Notes under the pieces: model-generated
The model's database searches: none
Seen by the model: only the letters and a program-made list of their open reading frames with translations
Told to the model about the DNA's origin: nothing
Program-made: the position numbers and the translations under genes
Assembly: GCA_009760855.2 (NCBI GenBank)
Contig: WPIO01000300.1
Span: 1 to 64,000, forward strand
Length of the DNA stretch: 64,000 bases
Source of the DNA: Cristatella mucedo
Taxonomy: Eukaryota > Bryozoa > Phylactolaemata > Cristatellidae
Direction: 5' to 3'
Shown: in pieces, positions 10,450 through 22,958 of the stretch
Layout of the letters: each line of letters starts with the position of its first letter
Position numbering within the stretch: position 1 is the first letter of the stretch

Positions 10450-11553
10450 TGACCCGTCATAGCTCCATCGTCCCGACTAAAGGTACCTCCTTGGAATACT
10501 CCCTCAATGTGTTACAAACTTCATTTTATCAGCGACCTGATTTCTGAAAATATTATTCACCTGCTGGACCCCAACTAAAACTTGGTTAAAATCTATAAAC
10601 TGTCAGGCAATTAAAGACTCACCTCAACTGTTTTCTCATTATTTAACACCCCTAGAGCAATCAGAACTGGAAGTATAGTTGCGGCTATCGAAAGCCCAAA
10701 ATTCAACTATTTGCAACTTGCAGTACCCTCGCAGCAGTCTTTTGAATTGCATGTCATCGTTTCATCCACAAACCTTACCAATTGTAGCAGTATTCGCTCG
10801 CCCACCGCGTACCAAATCCTTTATCTTAGGTTTCTCTGATCTTATTTGTGTTCTGGGCCCAATAAATCGACCCATCCTCATAAGGTTTAAGTTCAACTTT
10901 CACTTTGATCACTAATCTGGCACCTTTGGCAGTGAATTTCGCGAATTGACTAACTCATCTCTTGTGGCTCATATGCATGCCCTACTCACATCAAGGGTGA
11001 CACATTCGACCAGATTGTGTCATAAATCCAGACTTTACCATCACCAATTATTACTAAATCCTGCTTATCTGACCTCATGTGGATCTTATTCAATATATAG
11101 GGCTGGGTCGCTTCATTCTCCTATAAAACAACTGTGAATCGCGAAACCTCAAAACCATTGACATTGATGCTGTCCGTGTGAGAATATCTGTTTCGCCTCA
11201 GCTTCTCAGTCCCTCATCTAAACTGTCACCATCGGTAGATAACTACAAATTGACACTAGCTAACACACACTTGACGAGTTAGCACTTCTGACTAAGCCCA
11301 CTGTACACCCGCGCCTATGCGGCCTTAGGTTTACCACAGACACTAAACTAGCTAGTTCTACTAAGCCCAAGGTCGAAAATGCATGTACAATATCAGTACG
11401 GACTGTCCATCGACAGGCTTACGAAGACTGCCATAGGTCGTGCTAATCGATGCTATCAAAGGCCAAGTCAAGCATATATAAAAACAATTTGTAATCACAG
11501 ATGCGATCCACAAGGATCAACCCTTATCTTGACCGCTCCTAAATTCTCTCCTT
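10450..11553 (+). mobile_element. LINE-B 5' half, cut at 11553
   Basis: It begins with the endonuclease N-terminus (Asn-Cys-Gln-Ala-Ile-Lys-like stretch near 10590; a Lys-Ser-Ile-Asn-Cys motif shared with 25335-26030). It runs through the 'Val-His-Arg-Gln-Ala-Tyr-Glu-Asp' segment (about 11405) of the linker before the RT. It ends at the A/T pentamer array at 11554. In duplication copy B the same LINE-B continues past this point (58815 onward), so here it was cut by a LINE-A insertion and rearrangement. Confidence 0.7.
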
Positions 11554-11908
11554 GTATGTAATGTAATGTAATGTAATGTAATGTAATGTAATGTAATGTA
11601 ATGTAATGTAATGTAATGTAATGTAATGTAATGTAATGTAATGTAATGTAATGTAATGTAATGTAATGTAATGTAATGTAATGTAATGTAATGTAATGTA
11701 ATGTAATGTAATGTAATGTATCTCTGTCAGTAACTCCACAAAGTCATAAAGACCATGTGGGCGTTACGCAGGAGAGTTTTTTATAGCCCACTCACAGCCT
11801 AAGCTGCTTTCGGTACGCATTCGGTTGCCAACAGACTTCGTCTTACGCAACAAAGAGAAAGTGGGAAGCATAGCAAAGTTAGGAGAGCAGTTGAGGTAGT
11901 GAGTAGCA
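11554..11908 (-). mobile_element. LINE-A 3' end (sense part of an inverted insertion)
   Basis: The reverse complement of 11721-11908 matches the last ~200 bp of LINE-A (14890-15095), and the pentamer tail follows. It is joined at 11908/11909 to a plus-strand LINE-A segment from further upstream in the element, which suggests a 5' inversion. Confidence 0.8.
11556..11720 (+). repeat. perfect (ATGTA)33 array
   Basis: There are 33 uninterrupted copies of ATGTA (165 bp). Read on the minus strand it is a TACAT array directly joined to the 3' end of a LINE-A, so it is that element's 3' tail. The other LINE-A copy, at 59572-62347, ends in an imperfect tail of the same type. Confidence 0.95.
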
Positions 11909-12090
11909 AATCGGTCCCTTGATGTTTTTCATTTGTACACAATCTGTGGGAAAATTTATGACGGCCCTTGAAAGAGGATTTCACTTCCATGCTGACGATA
12001 CTCGGTTGTATTTTTCATTCAAACCATCGGAATCTGCTGTGGCGAATGAATAACTCAATTCTTGCCTTGCCGATATTCGATCCCGGATGT
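11909..12090 (+). mobile_element. inverted LINE-A RT segment
   Basis: This matches LINE-A at 13995-14175, and matches 61132-61310 even more closely. It covers the RT catalytic region, with an Asp-Asp core in the translation near 11992. It stops at 12090, where the next LINE-A copy begins within a short shared sequence ('ACAGCCTC'). Confidence 0.8.
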
Positions 12091-13190
12091 CGGAAAACAG
12101 CCTCTTAAATTCTGCCTACTAAATGTCCACTCGTTAAAAACCAAGGGGTTACTTATCCGCGATCAGGTGGTCCAGGAGAAGCTATATGCATTTCTTCTTA
12201 CCGAAACCTAGTGACGCCTTGTTCCAGCAGCTGTATTTCCGAGACCACCCCACCCAGGTTTTTATTCTATCCGTCCATGAGTTCTGACAAGGTTGGTGGC
12301 TGGGTTGCAATTGTTGTTGGCGAATCGTTTGGTTATAAAATGTGCAGTTTCTCGCATGGATCATCGTTTGAATCGGTTGCTATCAGGTCTTCATAAAATA
12401 CAATGCCTCTCACAGTTGCCACATACCGACCTCCTCGCTGTCTAAACTTGTTTATAGAGAAGTTTTCAGAGTTCCTCGCTAAAACATTTTTTTGTGGCAG
12501 GCCGTTACTGATTGTAGGATACTTCAATATTCACGTTGACAACCCTAGCAACAGCCAGATCCGCTCCTTTCTTGACTGTCTGGAGAATTTTGGTTTGGCC
12601 CAACACGTAAATCATAGCACCCACGTCGGTGGCCACATTCTAGATCTCGGGATCACTAAGAATGTCCTCGCAACTGACTTTGTGGTGTGCCCACTGACCC
12701 TCTCAGATCATTGTTTGGTCTCGTTTACTGTTCCTGCTCCCTCGTACGTGCGGGGCAATGTCGAATTTGCCAAACGACATAACTTATAAAGCATTAACAT
12801 GGAAAGGTTTTTGAAATCTGTGTGTGATGCAGGCCTTCTTGATCTGCATTCAGACTCGACCGGCAGCCTCGATACCCTCACTGATGCGATGAATATGACA
12901 CTCAGGAGTGCTCATGACAAAAATGTTCCCGTTCGCTCTATCCGTGTTGAAAATCGTCGAGATTGCTTTCAATTTACAAAAAACTCCTTAAGATGCACCG
13001 TGTTAAGCTCAGGCTGGAACTTCGTTTCAAGAAATCGGGGTCTGAGGCAGACCTGGTCAATTTTAAAGACTTCCTTCGAGTTTACACCAGAAAGCTTAAA
13101 AAACCAGGGCTTCTTTTTTCATTAGAAAACCGAATTCCTGCCAGTCGGACACTAAACATATTTATAAGACGGAAAACCATTTACTAGCCA
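12091..13190 (+). pseudogene. LINE-A endonuclease region, broken
   Basis: This is the first part of the longest LINE-A copy. It encodes an APE-type endonuclease that would nick target DNA during retrotransposition. Pieces lie in different frames: about 12100-12400, 12403-12789 and 12799-13187. Visible motifs are an Asn-Ile-His-Val-Asp segment (normally Gly-Asp-Phe-Asn; here Gly-Tyr-Phe-Asn, so the key Asp is lost), Gly-Gly-His-Ile-Leu-Asp-Leu and Leu-Ser-Asp-His. Frameshifts and the missing Asp make it inactive. The element is 5'-truncated or recombined at 12091, because the 5' UTR seen at 180-300 is absent. Confidence 0.85.
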
Positions 13191-13264
13191 ATGCTGTCAG
13201 GTCTGACTCCCCAGATATTAAGGGCTCAGCCGATAAGTTTTCAGCCTTCTTTACTGAAAAAATT

Positions 13265-15029
13265 GTGCACATTCGTGCCTCCATTAAGCCAACCCCGACC
13301 GAAGCAATCGCCGTTCATCAACCTGTGACATTTCTTAAAAGGTCCTCCGATGTTTCTGCATTTGATGTGGCTGCCTTAATAAGGTCTAGCAAAAAGAGCT
13401 CGTCTCCTGCAGACCCTATACCTTCATCTCTGTGGTCTTCACTTGCACACCAACTTAGCCCTGCCATAACCAAGATTTTTAATGCTTCTTTGGGAAAAGG
13501 GGTCGTCCCCAAGTCCTTCAAATCGGCAATAGTTAGACCTATTCTTAAAAAGCCTGGATTAGACACAGAGGTCCTACCAAACTATCGTCCAGTTTCCCTT
13601 CTTCCGTTCGTATCAAAGATTCTTGAAATAATTGTCGCTAAGCAGCTAGTTGAACATATTGAAAATAATGGAATGTCAGAAACATTTCAATCAGGTTTCA
13701 AGAGGCAGCACTCTACTGAAACTGCTCTCCTCCGTGTTAACAATGACATTCTACATGGCAACGACGACGGGAATGTCACTGCCCTAGCTCTGCTAGATCT
13801 GTCTGCTGCCTTCGACACCATTGATCATGAAGTTCTACTTGAACGATTGAGAACAACGATTGGTCTGGCAGACAAAGCAATGGCGTGGTTTAAATCCTAC
13901 TTGTCTGATCGTGTTCAATCCGTGTCGTGTGGGACTCATGTCTCAAACATGAGAAGGGTCACTTGTGGAATCCCTCAAGGGTCTGTACTTGGTCCCTTGC
14001 TGTTCTCTCTTTATACGCAACCTCTGGAAAAAGTGAAAAAGGTTCATGGAATAGGATATCACTTCCATGCTGACGATACTCAGTTGTATTTGTCATTTAA
14101 ACCGTCGGAATTTGCTGCAGCAACTGAGAAACTGAATGCTTGCCATGCCGATATTCGATCCTGGATGTCGGAAAACATCCTGAAATTAAATGACGATAAA
14201 ACGAAACTGCTTCTCATTGACACCCTAAGCCTGTGGCTAGACTAAAGGATTTGCTGTTCTAATAGGTGATGCTATTGTGCGACCTTCACCACGTGCTCGT
14301 AATCTAGGTGTCGAGTTCGACAGCTGCCTCAATTTCAAAAGCTTCATTCATAAGACTGCCTCTACAGCTAGCCATCACAACCGATCCCTATCCAAGATTA
14401 GAAGCTGTCTCCCACAGTGGCTTGTAAAAAATTTAACTAGCTCTTTAGTTCTGTCTCGGCTTGATTGTTGTAATTCCCTTTTAGCTGGGCTACCAAAGAA
14501 AGCTATTATGCAATTTCAGAGGACTATGAATATGGCTGCAAGGCTGGTCTTCAAGTCCCAGTGGTTTGAGCAGGTGTCACCTTTGCTGAAAGAGCTAGGA
14601 AGGTTGCCGGTTGAGCAAAGGACACAGAGCATAGTTCTTACGCTGACTCACAAGGCCCTCCACAGCTTAGCTCTTTCGTACCTAGCTGAACTGCTGCATC
14701 AGTTTCAGCCTGTTCGCGCCTTCAGGTCCTGTGTGGATAATAAATTAGCTGTCCGATTCCTCAGCTTAAAGACAGTTGGCGACAGAAGCTTTAGCTCTGC
14801 AGGTCCTAGACTGTGGAACTCGCTTCCACAAATCTTACGCAACGACATCCACTCTCCAACTGCCGACTTTGGCACATCTTTTTCAGCGGTCCTGAACTGC
14901 TACTTCTATGCTACTCGCTACCTTAACTGCTCTCCTTACTCTGCTATGCTTCCCACTTTCTCTTTGTTGCGTGAAACGAAGTCTGTTGGCTACCGAGTGC
15001 GTACCGAAAGCCGCTTAGGCTGTGAGTGA
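13265..15029 (+). pseudogene. LINE-A reverse transcriptase, frameshifted (L2/CR1-like)
   Basis: Two consecutive frames (13265-14245 and 14277-15029) encode the RT and C-terminal domain of an L2/CR1-group LINE. RT motifs appear in order: 'NYRPVSLLPF', 'FQSGFKRQHSTETALL', 'LDLSAAFDTIDH' (first catalytic Asp), 'PQGSVLGPLLF', 'HADDTQLYLSF' (catalytic Asp-Asp; the usual Tyr is His) and 'LKLNDDKT'. A frame change and stop near 14245 separate the C-terminal part. The RT core is open but the element as a whole is dead. The 3' end runs to about 15115 with a short TAAAT-like tail. Confidence 0.92.
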
Positions 15030-15115
15030 GCTATACAATACTCTCCTTCGTAAGACCCACATGGTCTTTTGACTTTGTGGAGTTACTGAAGGAGATACAA
15101 TAATTAAATTAAATT

Positions 15116-18100
15116 TCTGCAGCGAATTCAAACGAGTTAAAAGTTGAAGTAGTGTCAAGAGATCTAAAATTTAGGAACACTTGGAAGGCAAAGCATCTTT
15201 TTGCGATTACGTCAGGACAAGTTTTGAGAAACCAAGTGCATGATGCAGCTGATAACTTAATTTAACGCCTCAAGCCATTTCTCGTTTTTTTCAAAAAATG
15301 TGTGTGCTCAGAAGGGCTGTCCATTCTACCACCTTTGAAAAGGCTCTACGCCATTTCTTTCCATGCGGATAAAACCTACAGGAGAGATGGGACGTTTTTA
15401 TAGGTGCGTATTTTTTCAGGTTTTCTTTGCTACCTTAATTGACTTGCCACTAAAGCTGACGATCGTGAATTTCGGTGGGCATCGAAAAAAGCATTCGCCA
15501 AACCCAATCTCCTGACTATTTAAGGGAGAATAGACCAGCAGTTCATGCCTACTTTTCCCCGATGGCAAATGAACTCCTAAACCACGCTTTATTGCATGAT
15601 CACTCTTTCCATCAAAGCAACATGTGTCCTGGAAAAAGTATGGTTGTCGTCGTACTTGAGGGGTTTAAGGTTTCTCCCTAACGACCTAAAAAGATTAGCT
15701 TCGGTCGAACCTTCTTTAGCAAATAGCTTACCCAATCAGCAATAGGGAATTTTTTTTACAAAACTTTGTTTCTTGTTATTTTAATGCAATTTTGGAAAGT
15801 TAATAATCCAAATACAGTTTTCGACTTCTGGCGAAACAGCTTTTTGGTTGACTAAGCATTCACGTGGCAAAGTGTTAGTTTTTCTAGTGATGTGTTTTCA
15901 GTGATTACTAATTTAATTTTACTGTAAATGCTAAGGTCGTTGTCTGCTTCCTTTTTTTATTTTATCCTACTCATCTACTCTTTCTTATTTAACCAAACCT
16001 TAAAAAATTTCCTGTTTTTTCGGGTCTTTCAACCGATTCTATTGCTTCGGAAAGTTTCTCGTATATTTCGTGACTTGGTTGCTTCTTTCTTCCGCTCATG
16101 CTTGAGTCTTTAGTCCTAGACACCACTGGCACTTTTTCATCTCTTTTTTCCTGACAATATGCAAACCCTAATGAACATGCCTAAACAACACATTAGTTGT
16201 AGTGGCTATACAGTTCGCGATGACTGTTCTAAAGTGAAACTTGTCTTCATACTGATAACTCCTTCCCTGGATGAAGAGGTTCAACCTTAGGGAAGCATGG
16301 AAAATGAGGCCTGAGAAAATTGGAAGTGTCGACGTTAACTACACGTTTGTGCCAGGAGAGTTATTGCATAAAAAGTCTCTAATTGGCATGTATATTTAAA
16401 TAACAGTCTTACCGGTCCTTTCATAACAATTAATGTTCTTGCAATGAACAGTGACGGCGATCTGCAAGAACAAATCCAGTAACTAATCCAGTAGCCTGGC
16501 CTAAGTCTGCAAACGTGCCTATTTAGGTCAGCCAGTAATATTCGGATCCATTGAAACGAGGACTCATTTGAAACCATGCTTGGTCATTGCATAAAAAGTT
16601 TGTCTGAATGTGCACAATAGATTTAGATTTTGGCATTCGCTTGGCATTGTCTTCTGGTCACTACTATTACTCTTTGCCCCCATCATGCTGTTGCAGTGCG
16701 ATTTAGGGCTGCTAAATGGGTCGCTGAGTTTAAGACGTCAATTTATGTTGCCCACTATTCTTTGACAAATGTCTGAAATGATTGCCATACCCTTTGATTG
16801 TTACCATGTCTTTCTGACTTATAGTAAACTACATCATCAAATTTTGATTGTTGGCTATCGGAAAATCGTACTAATTGTTTCTATTAGTAGTATACGTCTA
16901 ATGCTGTCACTTCTAAAGCGAGTAAATCAGTAAACCTTAAAAAATGCAGAGGTGATGCTTTTTAAAAGCGTTTTTAAGGAACCATTGTGAATGAGTCCAC
17001 TAACGGCTGAAATTCTCTAACTACTGTGAATAAGGTTATTTTACTATGTGGATTGCTAATACTGTGATACCGTATTTTTTCACACGTACTATGCCTTAAT
17101 TCGAAGCTTTACAAAAGTATTCATTATTGAAACCTCAGTAATACTTCACTAGCTATTTGTTAATTGCATGTGGTTTAAGGGACGGGTATTTTGCCGAGGG
17201 GCAACAGTGACACATATTTGTCAGGATAATTTATGTTGTACTATATTTGCAATCAAAAAACAGGGTAAGACAGTTTTGGTTTCCTCACCCATAGCTTGAA
17301 ATTACTAGTCAAAACATATTTTCATTACAAAAGTACTCACCCAGTGGATTTCGGGAGGGGGGTTTACGCCTGTGCCTCATTGTAACGTCTTCACTATATT
17401 TCTTTAGCAAGGCTATCCTCAATATTCACGACTTATGGTACTTTCCAAAAAAATTGTCTTTAATCCCTTATTTTCCAGCGATCTCAAACGGTTCTTTGCT
17501 AAAACTGGTTGCCGTATATGCATCATCGGATAAAACTAAGTGCGAGATATATTTTGTAAGATAACTGTAACCAACAATTCGCTTTGAGAAAATTGTTCAG
17601 AGCAAGCATTCACAATAAATGTAAGTAAGTGTACCGGGTTCTTTATTTTGCATCCTTCTCATGCCAGCTGTCTCTCTTGCTCTGTGTGTTTATGTCTCTC
17701 TGCCTGTCTCATTCGCCCCTCTCTCTCTCTCTCTCTCACACACTCTTTCTCTCTCTCACAGTTCAGTCCCAATTTAGTGGTTAGACTTCCAATGCTTTCG
17801 TGCACACTTAGAAGTAAAATCCATTTTCTGCCTGGTCTCGCTTGGTAGCCTAGATTGTACGAAGTATTTCTTCCTTATAACTTCAGCAAATCCATCCGTT
17901 ATTTTAATATTCCAGGATTAGCCAATCGTGATAGTATGTATGTGATATAATTACTGAGAACTGTGGGAATTTAAATTGGGACTTCAAAGATTATCTCAAT
18001 ATTATTAATTCAGTAATAAATTTGGATAACAATTCTCAGATTTTACGATACAGTTGGTTGGTCATAACGAAAATCCTCACGACAAATTCTACTGGAAAAT

Positions 18101-18769
18101 ATTCTTCACGAAATGCTACCCATATATAACCTCGTTCAATTTCGAAAGAATAACCCCACTTAGTATAGTTGTTGACTTGGTTGACAACAATATCGATATT
18201 TCATAACGTGTCTATGACGTAATGAACAGTGATAGCTGGACGAACGTGGTGAAGTTGCAGTTAGGAGGTTTTCGCAATCACACTTTCTTGAAATTTTTTG
18301 CTAGATCTAATGAGATGTGGGAAGATCAGAATGGTGGTATACTGGGAACTAGCTTCCCACATAGGTACCCACCAATGCATTGGCATAGATTCAACTGTCA
18401 TTAGTGGCTGCCACCGGTCTTTAAATATCTCTGGAACGTATAAAGTGATTTTATTAAATCAAATTGTGAAAGATTTTCAGTATGCAGAACAGAAAGCCTG
18501 AATATGTCAATTCATTGCAAGCAATTCACTTAAGCTCTCCTCCATGCTAGTATTATCCATGTGTCATGCCACTACAATCCGAAAACATTCAGCTCTGGTG
18601 CTATACAGTCCGACAGTTGTTTTGGACGTCTGATAAGGTCTTAGCGATACAGGCAAGCTGCTAAGCTGTATGTGAGGCTATTATGCATTAATATATTTTG
18701 CATTGGGCTAGTCCACCCTGGTAAAAGCAGAAGGTCCAAATGTTGTGAATAATGTGTTAGCTTTGCATA
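15116..18769. other. no gene recognised
   Basis: This is AT-rich DNA with only short open frames lacking motifs (for example 15475-15681 and 15928-16113). A pyrimidine microsatellite (CT)n with CACA interruptions lies at about 17712-17765. I see no repeat shared with the rest of the window. Confidence 0.4.
17712..17765 (+). repeat. (CT)n microsatellite
   Basis: There are two runs of CT dinucleotides separated by CACACA. The open frame across it (17648-17848) is low-complexity and not a gene. Confidence 0.85.
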
Positions 18770-18890
18770 CTATTGATGAGTTGTGATGGCACACTAGGTA
18801 TGGTGGCTGTTTTTCATGACAGAGGTCCCAACGACGTAAATTTGAATCTTGCTGTATGAGAACCTTTATTTCCACTGCAATTAGTGATGC
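18765..18890 (+). mobile_element. decayed tRNA-derived SINE
   Basis: It aligns with the SINE at 30546-30715: 'GCACACTAGGTA' near the A box, 'GAGGTCCC', a degraded B box, then 'CACTGCAATTAGTGATG'. It is the most decayed of four copies. Confidence 0.5.
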
Positions 18891-19504
18891 TTGCCTAAGA
18901 GGATCTTCTTTCGATATGTACCTGAGGCTTTTGAATTAGCTATTACTATAGTTTTTTAACTACATTTATTGATAGAGCTAAAATACTAACAGTTTCTATC
19001 TATTGTTTTTTCGTTTGTTATTAATTTTATTTTACTAAGGACCTATCACCTATTGCCTCGACCAGTTATTATTCATTAGAAATGTCAGTATAGAGCAAGT
19101 TGACGAGTTTAAGAAAAGCACTCCGTATTTATGATGCTCAATTAAATTTTTGGAAGATATGGTCAGGGCTACAATCATTTGCCAAACTGCGTCATGGTAA
19201 CCAAGGCTTTTTGGAGGAATAATAATAATAATAATGTACTTGATACAGCGCCCTCAGAGAACTTAGACCTTCCACCAGACCTTCTCAAATCGAATGATGA
19301 TAACATCAACTTGCTTGCTGCGTTGAAACCAACACTGATTATATATTGGAAATCCTTATTCCTAAATTTGACTCTTCCAGGACATCTCAGTTAGCCAGAG
19401 AGTCGAAATAAAAATTGGTCCACCCGAACGTTCCAAGTCGTCTTGACCTATGTAAGCTAGTAATGCATGCCTTTATAGCACAAGCCATACAAGCCAGCTA
19501 GACA

Positions 19505-19872
19505 ATTATAATAATAATGCACTTGATAAAGCACCCTAAGAGAACTTAATCTCTTTCTAGGCGCTTTATATTTGCTGCCAAGGGAAATGCAATTGAACGG
19601 TAAATAAAATCTTGCTTGAAAAACAAACAAAATGAATAACATGGTTAAGGGTGACATGCACAGGGTCAGCATGCAAATTTGATTAGAGGCAGCATGCAGT
19701 GTCTGCACGCATAAGCACGTGAAGGACGAATCACAGGGACCCACTAAATGCTGTCCTAAATAGGTGTGTTTTTAAGTTCCTTTTAAATGGGGTTAGGTCA
19801 GGGGATGTTAGGACGCAGGTCGGGAGGAAGTTCAAGGCTTTGGGAGCATACGAACTAAATAGGATTAAATAG
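19505..19872 (-). mobile_element. 5'-truncated LINE-B
   Basis: On the minus strand it has the ATT tail, terminal stem-loop, 3' UTR and the last ~40 codons of the ORF. It closely matches 22935-23290 and ends at about 19872. Confidence 0.85.
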
Positions 19873-22800
19873 GAAAAAATGTAGTTAACTACTAGTAGCT
19901 TTTAAATCAATTGTATATGTGAAACATAAAGCGAAGACCCTTATCCTATTGAAAGCACTGCATGATTTGTTAACATAAAGTCACGTCGTATGGACCTGCC
20001 GATCAGGATTTTCCACTTCTTCATTGATCAGGTTACTGGAAACTCATTAGCAGTATGAATATGTTTACACCGTAGGGTAGATAGCATGATTGTCAGTCTC
20101 GCCTTTGTTAAGACGATGCTACCATATCTAATCGCGATCAAGTAAACATGAAAGATAGTATCTGTTAAACGTAAGACTTACCTTGAGGAAAGCATTTCCT
20201 AGCATATGCTAATATTCCTAAAATATTCAAAACAAACCTACACCTACTAATGAGACACCCTGAATGCACTAAGCATGGTCACGAACCTATTGTCATTCTC
20301 GCTTTCACTATCAATTTTACTCGCCTAATTTGACTTTTGATGACTACATCAATTAGTTATGATGTGCACAGTAGTTTGACACTCTACATCATCCACGAGA
20401 TTAGAAATTATATCTGTCAGTTCCAGTGGTGGCAAAAGGTAGTTAAAATTACATTTATAAATACAGTTAGGAAACAGTATACAGATTAAATAGCTATCAA
20501 CTAATTGATAGTTTACAGACAATTCTTTATGTCGTGTAGGTAGTTTTGACGACGTTTAGGCTACTAGTATTTACAAATGCTATAATCATTACTTGCAAAG
20601 AAGTTTAGTGAAGCAGAAATCAAAATTGAAATCACTTTGTAGCAGAATGGATCAGTAAGACTTAAATACGTTTATCTTTGGGATGGAAAATGTTTACATG
20701 GCATTGTTATTACTCACAGCAAACTCGAAACTTACATTTTTTAAAGTATATAGAAGAGAAACATTTCAAAAGTGTCCTTGAGGAGCTCTATCCCTTTCCG
20801 GGCGCGTTACATATGCTGCCAAAAAAGCATTTTCTTAAGCTGTAACATCAAAGCCATTGCAGTATGACGGACCTACTGCCGACTTTACAAGCTAAAGTGA
20901 ACTTGCAAGGTACAAGTAATGAAACTGCTATCGATTGACTGTTTTAGTATTGCAGCCATCCTGCACGTAGAAGCCTAGGAAATTTGTTGCTGCTTGTATT
21001 GACGCCATCTAAACATTTGTATGAGCTATATTTCTCTATTGAAATAACGAAATTAAAGCTAGGGAATTATGGGCTAATCAATTATTATTAGGATATTTCA
21101 AAACTTTGATAATTAAAATCGCTGCCTCCGGCCTATCTTCTGTTGAATGTGCACGGAATTGTATATGCCATTTTACACAGGGATATTTTATTAGATGACT
21201 ACATCTGCTCCACAGTCCGGTCTAATTTCTGCTACAGAATATTGCCAAAGTGTTTGCTTGTTTTGATAAGCTTATCACATCTAAATTGTTCTATGAGTTT
21301 GTGACACCTACGCTTCATATGGCTGATTTTAGTCATCTGAAGCTACCCACATGTCACCTCGTTTAATATCTAGTGAAACAATTTGCTTTGAATTTCAGTT
21401 TTTGTTTGAGTGTGCAAAAAAACCTATTCCTTATACTCCCAACTCTGACTTAGTCTGCAGTTATTGCCGTAATTCAAAGGGGAGGTTGTTGCAATCACCT
21501 GTTCTTAGAACGGGTTTTTTGATCGAGACAGATGAGGGAAGATCTAAAACGGGGTTACCAGTAACTAACTGGCTACATACCTATCAACCCAATCATTAGC
21601 AGAGTTGCAGCTGTCATAAGAGGTAGCTACTGGTCTGCTAAAATCATTAAAAATTAAGATATTATCTTAGAAATAAAGCCAGTGAAGATGGTTCCTTTGG
21701 GAACTTATTTTAATTAAACAGCCTAGTAACTGCATAGGTACGACGCCTCCATACTAATCGGAATTCACATAATGCCGTGAACACTGACAATTGACAAGTA
21801 ACCCCAAATTATGTTATTCTTGGTTTTTATTGAGTGAACTACCGTTTAGCATTCATGGTGCTTCCTTTTTAGCAATCGTAAAGCGATTGGAAATAGGGTG
21901 AGTTTTCTGTGAAGTCTTTTTCAAATGTAATGTTAATATTATGATTTATGTTATTACGCCATCTTGATCACGAAAATCTAGGCCACGGATCTATAAATTC
22001 CAGTAATTGGTTAAAATGCTTCATGATTCCGGCAAAAGGGTTTGACGATAGGTGAAGGTGATTACCTTAGAAGTCACAGTGATGTATCTCATGCAAAATT
22101 TTGATTGGTTTAGAACGTTACATTACTCATATATATCTAACTAAATTTGGAGGTAGTACAAGTTATAATCGATTCCCGTAATCTATCAATATCCTCATTG
22201 GTTCGTATTACATTTAACGATCGGCAGCGATATTACCGTTAACTATCTCTATCAATTAAATTTTGTAAGCCAGTATAAAGTCTCCCAGAAACTTGTAAAC
22301 TAGGTATGTCTTGCAGAAAGTGTACCTTGGATGATTTCCGTCCAGTAAACGAACTAGCAACTTTACTTCAGCTAAAGTGACAGAAACTACACACTGGCCC
22401 TGTTAATTTACTGCACACGTTTGTTAATTTTTTTTAACGTCACAACTTTATTATGCTTGAATCAAATCAAATGTTGCTTACTTCATAAGCATGTAGTTGG
22501 GTTGAGTACTTTACGTCTAACCTTGGCATGTTAGTCTGCTTTGCAAAAATGTTCACTTCCAATTTTAAGTTTTTTACTTTTAATAGCACTTTCGCTCAGT
22601 TTATATTGGCCTAATGTAGCTTAGATGGCCGTGATACTTTATACAGCCATTGTACACAGCAAAGTGGTAAAACTTAGCTGTTCCCAACCATTCCGGCGTC
22701 CTCGACGGCCACTTCTCGCTGAATGCTTGTAATATGCATGCTTTGTATGATTGTGAAACACGGTAATGGTTTAGCCACAATGGCTCGTCAACCAGTTTCC

Positions 22801-22925
22801 CAAATTTAGAAACCTACATTTGATGTATAGCTATGCAAAACTAATGCAGTTTCAGATGTTTATTCAAATTCATTGTGTATATGATAACTATTTCTTGGCT
22901 CCTTGACGATGTTAACGAAAGAGCA
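19873..22925. other. no gene recognised
   Basis: This is AT-rich DNA with no coding frame of interest and no repeats apart from the small LINE-B relic at 20764-20826. Confidence 0.4.
20764..20826 (-). mobile_element. tiny LINE-B 3' relic
   Basis: Only the terminal stem-loop region is recognisable (a degenerate GCGCC stem and 'CATATGCTGCC'). Confidence 0.5.
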
Positions 22926-22958
22926 AATATTAATAATAATAATAATATTGCATTTGAT

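Larger units (their letters stand above)
1228..11545 (+). repeat. segmental duplication, copy A
   Basis: This block is repeated in the same orientation at 48868-58815. Good anchor pairs are 1256/48896, 4660/52320, 6618/53738, 8015/55138 and 11540/58813. Divergence varies from a few percent around the peptide gene to roughly 10 percent in relic DNA (estimated by eye). Two differences stand out: 4853-6617 here is replaced by an unrelated 52508-53737 in copy B, and 144 bp present at 55898-56041 is missing here. Both copies carry the same LINE-B fragment inside the same LINE-A fragment, so the duplication came after that nesting. Confidence 0.9.
12091..15115 (+). mobile_element. LINE-A, longest copy
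   Basis: It spans the endonuclease, RT and 3' UTR, ending after 'GGTCTTTTGACTTTGTGGAG' and a short AT tail. It is the reference for all LINE-A relics in this window (1-1255, 2765-3240, 11554-12090, 30200-30890, 32405-33110, 40594-41430, 50395-50900, 59572-62347). The family resembles L2/CR1 elements by its RT motifs. Confidence 0.88.

Noticed and set aside
11539-11739. Minus-strand ORF of a repeated five-residue unit
   Set aside because: It is only the translation of the (ATGTA)33 array, a LINE tail.
16335-16577. Minus-strand ORF with hydrophobic stretch
   Set aside because: No conserved motif, no duplicate for comparison and no promoter signal.
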